Shown in pieces: positions 7,240 through 13,321 of a stretch of DNA of 13,321 nucleotides. Both the position numbers and the translations under genes were made by a program. The notes below the pieces were generated by a model. The model saw nothing but the letters and a program-made list of their open reading frames with translations. It ran no database searches and was not told the DNA's origin. Source of the DNA: Planctomycetaceae bacterium (GTDB lineage Bacteria; Planctomycetota; Planctomycetia; Planctomycetales; Planctomycetaceae); the NCBI GenBank assembly GCA_947463775.1, contig CANHVD010000091.1, positions 1 to 13,321 on the forward strand, given 5' to 3'. Within the stretch, counting starts at the first letter, position 1; every line of letters begins with the position of its first letter.

Positions 7240-8130
7240 ATGACGACGACACGACGTACTGCGAATTGGACTCTGCTGACCGTAATAGGCCTTCTTTGCG
7301 CAATCGCGGCTCCGGTTCAAGCTTATGACCGTGATGCGGGTTTTGTTGAACACGATGTGCAGTCGGCGTTCTCACATATTCGCATCCGCCGGAACGGCTA
7401 TGTGCGCACTATGATCTTTGTTCGTGACAACGGCGAAGAAGCATGGGAGAGTCAGATGAACCTGAAGTCTCCTCATGTTTTGAAATTCACCTATCTGCAG
7501 CACATGTTTGCCAACTACCTGCTGCAACCCAAACAGAGCAAAGTGCTGATCGTGGGGCTCGGTGGTGGATCGATGGTGCATTTTCTGCAAAAGCATGATC
7601 CAACGGTGGCTGTGGATGCTGTCGAAATCGACCCTGTGGTTGTGCAACTGGCTGAACGCTTTTTTAACCTGAAGCCACAGAAGAATGTGAAGCTGATTGT
7701 GGCTGATGGGTTTGAATACTTTAAGAAGACGCAAACAAAGTATGACACCATTTACATGGACGCATTCCTGAAGCCGTCTGCTGAAACCGATGAGACTGGT
7801 GTCCCGTTGCAACTGCGAACGATTCAGTTCTACCAGCAACTGCAGAGTCGGCTGACGGAAGGTGGTTGCGTTGTATTCAATATTAATCCTCACGCAGGAC
7901 TCGATGAAGATCTGAAGACGATCACCAAAGCCTTTCCGCAGACTTATGTTTTCAGTCTGCCAAATTCTGAAGGAGTAGTCGCAGTCGGTTCAATGCTTCC
8001 AGAACGCCGCGAACTGGATGCTCTCCGCGAAGCTGGCGCTGCGATGGATAAGCGGTTCAAAGCCAGCTTCTCCTTTGAAGCTGTTGCCTCTCGACTGCGG
8101 AAACCGATCGTGATTAAGGACGGCGAGTAG
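7240..8130 (+). CDS. Spermidine-synthase-like methyltransferase-fold protein with signal peptide
   Basis: A 296-residue protein whose body is a class I S-adenosylmethionine-binding fold of the spermidine synthase superfamily. Motif I is VLIVGLGGGS (102-111), the acidic end of strand 2 is VEIDP (128-132), ADGFEYF (156-161) follows, and the post-IV segment is MDAF (173-176) with VPLQLRTIQFYQQL. True aminopropyltransferases usually have D-x-x-D-P at the last place; here it is D174-A-F-L-K-P, so the second acid is missing and polyamine synthesis is doubtful. The first 28 residues look like a signal peptide or anchor: basic MTTTRR, a hydrophobic core, and VQA before a likely cleavage site. The frame is open from 7156, but the ATG at 7240 is preferred because the signal peptide then sits at the N-terminus; its ribosome site is weak. 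Upstream lies the repeat-rich spacer. The reaction is unknown. Confidence 0.82.
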   Translation: MTTTRRTANWTLLTVIGLLCAIAAPVQAYDRDAGFVEHDVQSAFSHIRIRRNGYVRTMIFVRDNGEEAWESQMNLKSPHVLKFTYLQHMFANYLLQPKQSKVLIVGLGGGSMVHFLQKHDPTVAVDAVEIDPVVVQLAERFFNLKPQKNVKLIVADGFEYFKKTQTKYDTIYMDAFLKPSAETDETGVPLQLRTIQFYQQLQSRLTEGGCVVFNINPHAGLDEDLKTITKAFPQTYVFSLPNSEGVVAVGSMLPERRELDALREAGAAMDKRFKASFSFEAVASRLRKPIVIKDGE

Positions 8131-8177
8131 ATCTGTAGAAAGACGGCCATTTGAGGAATCATGCCCATGGAAGTTCG

Positions 8178-8197
8178 GTTGGACGAGAATGTCCAAC
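8178..8197 (+). other. Hairpin 1 of the spacer before the giant membrane protein
   Basis: GTTGGAC (8178-8184) and GTCCAAC (8191-8197) form a perfect seven-base-pair stem with a six-base loop, 48 bases after the stop of the preceding gene. No T-run follows, so it is not a standard terminator. Confidence 0.5.
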
Positions 8198-8210
8198 GTA
8201 CTGGGCAAAT

Positions 8211-8232
8211 CCTGCAGTGGTGCGACTGCAGG
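8211..8232 (+). other. Hairpin 2, strong CCTGCAGT/ACTGCAGG stem
   Basis: CCTGCAGT and ACTGCAGG are perfect complements around a six-base loop (GGTGCG). CACTGCA is repeated just downstream. It may end or pause transcription from the methyltransferase-like gene, but it lacks a T-tract. Confidence 0.5.
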
Positions 8233-8297
8233 AACACTGCATTCCCAGCACTGCAGCGTTGGTCATGGTCACTCCGAGAAATCCTGAAACACTGAAA

Positions 8298-8321
8298 AAA
8301 CCACCGCTTTTTGTGTGGTTT
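8298..8321 (-). terminator. Terminator-like hairpin, better on the minus strand
   Basis: AAACCAC (8298-8304) pairs with GTGGTTT (8315-8321). On the minus strand the stem ends in a run of six T, as in a Rho-independent terminator; on the plus strand CGCC follows. No minus-strand gene feeds into it here, so it may stop antisense transcription or be part of the hairpin series. Confidence 0.35.
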
Positions 8322-8322
8322 C

Positions 8323-8352
8323 GCCGTTCAGCAATTCGTGTGATTGAACGGC
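8323..8352 (+). other. Hairpin 4, GCCGTTCA/TGAACGGC
   Basis: A perfect eight-base-pair inverted repeat (8323-8330 and 8345-8352) with a 14-base loop, starting directly after the previous hairpin. Confidence 0.45.
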
Positions 8353-8369
8353 ACGGCATTTGACTAGTC

Positions 8370-8404
8370 CCTCTGTGAAACCCATTTATGTGTTCGCAGA
8401 GGAG
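8370..8404 (+). promoter_or_regulatory. Hairpin that would hide the ribosome binding site of the giant membrane protein
   Basis: CCTCTGTGAA (8370-8379) pairs with TTCGCAGAGG (8393-8402) over ten base pairs including one G-U wobble, with a 13-base loop. The right arm contains GAGG of the Shine-Dalgarno sequence GAGGAG (8399-8404), which sits seven bases before the ATG at 8412. When folded, the stem would block ribosome binding, so translation may depend on melting, a trans-acting factor or coupling to transcription. The pairing is seen in the sequence; the control is inferred. Confidence 0.5.
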
Positions 8405-8411
8405 ATGAAAC

Positions 8412-11400
8412 ATGTCCGTTACGGGTGCGTTTGATGAGAAGAGTGCTGAAGCTCTGCCAAGCCCTGAGCAAGCAAGTCTCGACGGTTATCGGGAGTCCAC
8501 TTCAGCCCTGGAACGCTTCATCAACAGTTTTCTTCGCGAACAGAACATTCGCTGGATGCTGGTGATTGGGGCCGCCATCGTTTTTGGTTCTTCGCTGATG
8601 CTGGTCAGTCGAGAATTCTCCAGTTGGCCTGCGGGACTGAAGTATCTGACAGTGCTGGCCTACACAGGGGTAATCTTCGCCGCTGCTGAAGTCGGTCGCG
8701 CACGGCTGGGACTAAAAGCCACCAGTCGCGTTCTGCATGTGTTAACACTGTTTCTGTTGCCAGTCTGCTTTCTGGCTCTGAACTGGGCCACTTCCTCAGG
8801 TCTTGCCGGCAGTCTGATGAATGTTGCCGAAGCGATTGCGTGGGGAGTTCCCGCCGCAGCGTTTCTCCTGTTTGCGGCCACTCGAATTTTTGACCATCAA
8901 TTGCGAGGACGCCAGACCACATTTGTCGCGGCGTATGCGTTGCTATCAATCGCCGGTGCACTGCCGAAGTTGACTCATCCTCTGCTTTCATTCAGCGTTT
9001 CGCTGGTGCTGTGGTTTGTGATGAGTGCAGGAATCATCAAAGTGAATCGCCATATCTTCTGGCTGGCTGAAGAGAATCGCTGGCCTCGCATTTTTGCGTT
9101 CTTCCCCTCGCTGCTGCTGGGGATCATGTTTCTGATGCTCATGGTGACTCGAACCGCCGTCGGTGTGTCACTCGAATGGATTGGCTTCGGCTGTGTTCTT
9201 GTCTCCGCCACAATTCTGATGAACGCTCGAACGGTCGCTGACGTGTTCCGGCAGCGAACCGGAGATCTGGTTCGGCCTCTGCCGTGGTCCATTGTGTTGC
9301 CCATGCTGGCAGGTTTAATCTGGATGGCCACCGGACTCGGGCTCGCCTTTGCAGGATTCCCAAAGACCTTCGCGTTGGTGCCAACATGTGCATTGGCGAC
9401 AGTAATGCTGTTTGTGACAGCTCGCGAAACCAATCATCGCGGATTCGTCTGGGCGGCGTTGGTCACAGGGCTGATGACCTATCAGTTTTCGCCAACACTC
9501 TTCCGCGAAACAGCGATGGCCCTTAGAGACGCAGCGGCTGCCGGACTTCAGACCCCAAAGCTTCCGTTTGCGTTTTATGGATTGACCTATCTTCCGTTTA
9601 TTCTTGGAACCGCAACACTCTACCGTGTCTTCCGGACTCGAGTTGCATCGCATCTGGTTGAGCCACTCAAGACGTTTTCATGTTGCCTGGCAGTCGCTCT
9701 GCAGGTTGCCGCGATTACGAATGCTCAGGCCATGTTTCTGGTTTCTGCGGTCAACATCGTCGCGTTCTACCTGTTGGGAATCATTCTTCGCGATCGCAAC
9801 ATCGCAAGACTATCGCTGATCTCGCTGGGTTCATCTGTCACGATGCTGGTACCGTTCTTCACGGCAACCTCCAGCTCGACGCCAATGATCGTTCTGTTAA
9901 TGACATCGGCATCGTCCATCGCATTGAGCCTGGGAATACTCGGCTGTGTGCTGGCGGTGACTCGCATTGCCGATCGGTTACTCAAGCTCGTGCCTGAGGG
10001 CGAATCATCTCACGGCGAGAAATCCCGACTGGATCACCTGGGCGAATCACTGGGACTATTCCTGTCAGGTGGTTTGGCACTCTACTGGATTGCTTTCGCT
10101 TTCCGGAACATTGTTCATCCACTGAGTTCTTCAATATCGTGGATTCATTGCCTGCTTCCGCTGACGACCTTTGTGGTTCACTCTATCCGCTATCGCAATC
10201 TCTTGAGCGGCTTTGTGTTCTGGGCTCTGCTGCTGACGGGGTTCGTGTTTGTTGCCGTTGAAGCAAACATCAGCGGGGCCATGATCAATTCCTGCCTCAC
10301 ACTCACGTTGGGAATCGGTTCCATCGCCGGAACATTATGGTTCCGGTCCGGACTGACGGCATCAACGCCGAGCATCGGCTTCTCGGCTCTCGTACCAACA
10401 TCATTGCGAGAGTCAGAGCCGGGAACTACGACTCGCGATGCGTTATTGGTGCCATTTAACTGGCTCAGCACCGGTGTTATGTTTGCGATGACGGGGCTGC
10501 TGCATCTTCCAACTCTGTTGTATCACAACCTGAATCACACCGCACTGCCGATGCCGATGGCTACGACGCTGACGATAGTGTGGTTGACGGTTGCGACATT
10601 GATGATTGGAAGTCAACTAGCCAGTGTCCTGAGTGCGGTCACGATTCCCTTGTTGTGTTCGTCACTGGCCTTTACAGCGGGGCTTTTCCGTGATCCTTCA
10701 TGGACGCAGATCTTCGTCATCTGGGCAACGGCTTCATCGGCCTGCAGCATTCTCTTTTCGAGGATGCGAAGTCCTTCGACAGAGTTGGCCTTGATGACCA
10801 GTCGAGCGTGGATGTTGGGCACACTGGCTGTTTCCACAACCAGCTTTAATCCTGAACACCGCGTCATTCCTGTCGTCGTGTTGCCGGTTCTGTTCATGAT
10901 CAACCGACATTCGCTGTCTGGTCTTCAACGAACAATCATTGCCATCCTTGCCAATGTTCACTCTCTTCTGTTAGTTGGGGGAGTGATGGGATTGCAGGGA
11001 AATGTGACATCGCTGTTTTCATTCTACGACGAGAATGTTCTGCGAGTTTTCTTTCCGGCCCTTGTCGGCAGCGTGTTTGTCTTTGAATTGCTTCGCCCAC
11101 GGCTGGAGCAGGAACTGGTGGAAGTCTGGCAAGTGGTTCTTCGCGTCTGCGGAGCAGTTGTGGTTTTCGCAGCCATGGTCCGGGGACTGCCTTCGTTCCC
11201 GATGAGTGTCCTCACGGTGGGTACATTCCTTGCGGCAGCGGCATTCGAACTTTGGAATGCAATCCGCCGTCAACAGGAATTCTACGTCTGGAACGCCTTT
11301 GCACTGATCGCTGGTTGTGGTGGCTGGATGATCGTCGAACGTCTGATTGTTCCCGGGACAGGGATGTCTCAGATTCTGCTGCTGGTCCTTTCCGCGATCA

Positions 11401-12125
11401 CATTGACCGTTGCAGAGAAGTCCCGAGGCCATCAGCAAGCTGCGATCTTCATCCGACCGATGCGAATGATTGGTATCTCACTGCCAATAGTGGTCTCAGT
11501 TCTCGCTCTGTTGCGAACGACGATGGCCGGGGCCGATGTGCGAGGTCTGCAGGCTTTGGCTGTCTTTGGCTGTGCAGCAATTTACTTTCATCAGTGGCTG
11601 CTGAGCCGCCGCCGACTATTCCTGCTGCTGGCCGGTGCTGTTGCGAATCTGGCTTTTGTTCTGCTGTGGAGAAGTCTGCACTTCAGCGACCCTCAGTTCT
11701 ATATGGTGCCGATCGGGCTGTCTGTGCTGGGACTGATCGAAGTCCTGAAAAAGGAGCTGCCGTCGGCTTTACATGATCCGCTGAGATATGTTGGAGCACT
11801 CATCATTCTGGTTTCGCCGGTCTTCGATATTCTCAGTGGCAGTTGGGCTCACTTGTTGTCACTGCTGGTGCTTTCGACTCTCGTTGTGCTGCTTTCCATC
11901 GGGCTCCGATTGCGAGCTCTGATGTATACCGGGACCGCGTTTATCCTTGCGGATCTGGCCGGAATGATCTTTCGAGCCACCGAAGACCGTATGTCATTGC
12001 TTTGGATCGGCGGCCTCGGTCTGGGCGTCGCTGTGATTACTCTCGCCGCGATCTGTGAAAACCATCGTGATCGAGTTCTCGCCCGAATTCGCAGTTTGTC
12101 CGCCGCTCTGGCAACGTGGGAATGA
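8412..12125 (+). CDS. Giant multi-pass membrane protein of unknown function (1237 residues)
   Basis: I do not recognise a named family. After a polar, probably cytoplasmic N-terminus (about 1-45) the chain is almost continuous membrane helices, by eye about thirty; the first three are near residues 48-66, 74-93 and 106-126. The start of the membrane part (NIRWMLVIGAAIVFGS, then SSWPAGLKYLTVLAYTG and a long basic-flanked helix) recalls the layout of DUF2157/DUF2339-type proteins, also very large and many-pass, but this is a weak resemblance. Larger polar loops are near residues 517-550 and 643-690; the C-terminus is a short basic tail. No catalytic motif, ATP-binding site or transporter signature is visible. 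The ATG at 8412 has GAGGAG seven bases upstream, inside a predicted hairpin. The pspA-like gene follows after 45 bases, so the two are probably co-transcribed, suggesting a part in membrane integrity. Confidence 0.88.
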   Translation: MSVTGAFDEKSAEALPSPEQASLDGYRESTSALERFINSFLREQNIRWMLVIGAAIVFGSSLMLVSREFSSWPAGLKYLTVLAYTGVIFAAAEVGRARLGLKATSRVLHVLTLFLLPVCFLALNWATSSGLAGSLMNVAEAIAWGVPAAAFLLFAATRIFDHQLRGRQTTFVAAYALLSIAGALPKLTHPLLSFSVSLVLWFVMSAGIIKVNRHIFWLAEENRWPRIFAFFPSLLLGIMFLMLMVTRTAVGVSLEWIGFGCVLVSATILMNARTVADVFRQRTGDLVRPLPWSIVLPMLAGLIWMATGLGLAFAGFPKTFALVPTCALATVMLFVTARETNHRGFVWAALVTGLMTYQFSPTLFRETAMALRDAAAAGLQTPKLPFAFYGLTYLPFILGTATLYRVFRTRVASHLVEPLKTFSCCLAVALQVAAITNAQAMFLVSAVNIVAFYLLGIILRDRNIARLSLISLGSSVTMLVPFFTATSSSTPMIVLLMTSASSIALSLGILGCVLAVTRIADRLLKLVPEGESSHGEKSRLDHLGESLGLFLSGGLALYWIAFAFRNIVHPLSSSISWIHCLLPLTTFVVHSIRYRNLLSGFVFWALLLTGFVFVAVEANISGAMINSCLTLTLGIGSIAGTLWFRSGLTASTPSIGFSALVPTSLRESEPGTTTRDALLVPFNWLSTGVMFAMTGLLHLPTLLYHNLNHTALPMPMATTLTIVWLTVATLMIGSQLASVLSAVTIPLLCSSLAFTAGLFRDPSWTQIFVIWATASSACSILFSRMRSPSTELALMTSRAWMLGTLAVSTTSFNPEHRVIPVVVLPVLFMINRHSLSGLQRTIIAILANVHSLLLVGGVMGLQGNVTSLFSFYDENVLRVFFPALVGSVFVFELLRPRLEQELVEVWQVVLRVCGAVVVFAAMVRGLPSFPMSVLTVGTFLAAAAFELWNAIRRQQEFYVWNAFALIAGCGGWMIVERLIVPGTGMSQILLLVLSAITLTVAEKSRGHQQAAIFIRPMRMIGISLPIVVSVLALLRTTMAGADVRGLQALAVFGCAAIYFHQWLLSRRRLFLLLAGAVANLAFVLLWRSLHFSDPQFYMVPIGLSVLGLIEVLKKELPSALHDPLRYVGALIILVSPVFDILSGSWAHLLSLLVLSTLVVLLSIGLRLRALMYTGTAFILADLAGMIFRATEDRMSLLWIGGLGLGVAVITLAAICENHRDRVLARIRSLSAALATWE

Positions 12126-12170
12126 AAGTTTCTGTTTTCTGTTAACTCTGTTTCTTAAAGGATCAAGACC

Positions 12171-12848
12171 ATGAAATGGCTCACCCAGTTCAGTTTGATT
12201 ATGCGTTCCAATCTGACCACTTTAAAAGACAAGATCGAAGACCCCGAGAAAACTCTGCATCAGTTGCTGATCGATATGGAAGAGGAACTGGACAGCGTGC
12301 GATCTCGAGTTGCCGAAGCTGTGGCTGACGAAATTCAGATGCGCCAACGGACAGAAAGAGAACGAGCAGATGTTGCGAAGTGGACTGATCGTGCGGCTCA
12401 GGCCATGAAACGCAATGACGAAACGACAGCTCGAGCAGCTCTGGATCAAAAGTTGTCAGCTCTGCAGCGAGCCGAACGGTTTGAGCAGGAACTGGGTCGA
12501 CAGCAAAAGGATGTCCTGAAGTTGCAGGATTCGGTGCGTGATCTGGAAGACAAGATCCGTCAGGCCAAGCAGAAGAAAACTCTGCTGACAGCTCGTCTGG
12601 CTCGAGCGGAATCCAGCCAGAAAATCCACGATGTCATGGAACGATCTGCTTCACAGTCCGCGTTTGCACAGTTCAATCGACTTGAGGAAAAAGTTGACCG
12701 GCAGGAAGCTCTGAGCGAAGCATGGGATCGCATGGACGGCAAAGATCCTGACGCCATGGAGCTGGAAAGAAAGCTTGATGCAGCAGAACGAAGCGATCGA
12801 CTTGCGGAAGAACTGGCACAACTCAAGGCCAGCGTTGCAGGGACTTGA
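12171..12848 (+). CDS. pspA: PspA/IM30-family membrane-stress protein
   Basis: A 225-residue, almost wholly helical and coiled-coil protein, the usual length for PspA. The N-terminal helix (MKWLTQFSLIMRSNL) is amphipathic and suits membrane binding; the EDPEK motif (23-27) and the following helix with IDMEEELDSVRSRVAEAVADE match the conserved start of PspA/IM30 proteins. Long heptad stretches cover about 28-145 and the end is again helical (about 165-222). PspA and its relatives (IM30, ESCRT-III-like) form rods or rings on the inner face of the membrane, keep the proton-motive force under stress and remodel membranes. The ATG at 12171 has AAAGGA about eight bases upstream. No pspF, pspB or pspC is nearby; instead it follows the giant membrane protein by 45 bases, which may take the sensing or anchoring role. 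The symbol is given by family, not by orthology. Confidence 0.93.
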   Translation: MKWLTQFSLIMRSNLTTLKDKIEDPEKTLHQLLIDMEEELDSVRSRVAEAVADEIQMRQRTERERADVAKWTDRAAQAMKRNDETTARAALDQKLSALQRAERFEQELGRQQKDVLKLQDSVRDLEDKIRQAKQKKTLLTARLARAESSQKIHDVMERSASQSAFAQFNRLEEKVDRQEALSEAWDRMDGKDPDAMELERKLDAAERSDRLAEELAQLKASVAGT

Positions 12849-12883
12849 TCGTTCGCTACGGAACCGTTGCAGATCTATTCCTG

Positions 12884-12955
12884 GGGCAGTCAAAAGCTGA
12901 TCGCAATCTCAAACTTCGATGCTTCACTTTTGACTGTCCGGCTTAGTCACCGGAC
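12884..12955 (+). terminator. Overlapping hairpins after the pspA-like gene, possible terminator or attenuator
   Basis: CAGTCAAAAG (12887-12896) is the perfect complement of CTTTTGACTG (12927-12936); with a G-U pair and two G-C pairs outside, the RNA stem extends to 13 pairs (12884-12896 with 12927-12939) around a 30-base loop that has its own small ATCG/CGAT pairing. GTCCGG (12936-12941) also pairs with CCGGAC (12950-12955), sharing bases with the right arm of the first stem, so the two cannot form fully together. No T-run follows, so a simple Rho-independent terminator is not certain. It lies between the pspA-like gene and the next open frame. Confidence 0.45.
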
Positions 12956-12967
12956 GGATTTCACAAA

Positions 12968-13321
12968 ATGGCCGAACCACCATCAATAGCCATTCGGCAC
13001 GGACTTTCGGGGGCGATTCGAACATTGCTGCGAGCGTGGTGGGGATCGGATCGCATTCGAACTTCTCCCACAACCGGCAGAATGCTGGCCTTGAAAACCG
13101 GCGATCGATTCCTGCTGCTGGATCGGATCTGGATCGTCACTTGTCGCGATATCAAATGCCGCGAATCCTCAGCCCACGTGCGACTGGAAATCAGAAGTGA
13201 ATCAGAAAATCAAACCGCTGAATTGATCTGCGGTGCGAGCAATGTTTTGTCAGCTCGCCCCGAGCCTGCTGGACTGCGAATTGAGGAGCGGATAATTCCA
13301 ATCTGGGATGAGGATGTCAGC
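12968..13321 (+). CDS. Unrecognised protein, N-terminal part (runs off the window)
   Basis: An open frame of 118 codons begins with ATG at 12968, the first possible start after an in-frame TAG at 12944-12946, and is still open at the window edge. The product begins with an amphipathic, basic stretch (IRTLLRAWWGS), followed by apparent beta-strands (DRFLLLDRIWIVTC, AHVRLEIRSE, AELICGA) and a final acidic IPIWDED. There is no signal peptide or membrane helix. The ribosome site is weak (ACGGA some 12 bases upstream). It follows the pspA-like gene in the same direction after 119 bases with a hairpin pair between. I cannot assign a family. Confidence 0.55.
   Translation, partial: MAEPPSIAIRHGLSGAIRTLLRAWWGSDRIRTSPTTGRMLALKTGDRFLLLDRIWIVTCRDIKCRESSAHVRLEIRSESENQTAELICGASNVLSARPEPAGLRIEERIIPIWDEDVS

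Overview
The window looks like chromosomal DNA of a Gram-negative-type bacterium, most probably a planctomycete. That guess rests on moderate GC, a very large many-pass membrane protein of no familiar family, a PspA homologue, a signal-peptide-bearing spermidine-synthase-like protein and loosely packed genes with long spacers. It is inference from style, not from a marker gene. There is no rRNA, tRNA, CRISPR array or recognisable insertion sequence.

Left part (1-6190): the window opens inside the 3' end of a plus-strand gene whose product resembles the C-terminus of a PII-like signalling protein. It converges on a four-gene minus-strand cluster read from right to left: a SulP-family anion transporter, a small two-helix membrane protein with a PH-like tail, a membrane sensor histidine kinase, and an NtrC-type sigma-54-dependent response regulator. 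A good sigma-54 promoter candidate (TGGCATG-N4-TCGCA) lies about 50 bases upstream of the transporter start. The simplest model is a closed circuit: the kinase and regulator respond to a signal and switch on the sigma-54 promoter that drives the transporter and possibly their own genes. The transporter carries an unusual tandem duplication of the first half of its cytoplasmic STAS-like domain.

Middle (6191-7239): about 1 kb without a convincing gene. It holds the sigma-54 promoter, a perfect 7-5-7 dyad that may be the activator site, and, in its right third, a dense run of inverted repeats, several mutually exclusive, which may be a structured leader or small RNA.

Right part (7240-13321): all plus strand. 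First comes a spermidine-synthase-like class I methyltransferase-fold protein with a signal peptide. A 281-base spacer with five inverted repeats follows; the last would hide the Shine-Dalgarno sequence of the next gene. Then come a 1237-residue multi-pass membrane protein, a PspA/IM30 protein 45 bases behind it (probably one operon), two overlapping hairpins, and the start of an unrecognised gene that runs off the end. The giant membrane protein with PspA suggests an envelope-stress or membrane-maintenance unit, but the membrane protein's function is unknown.
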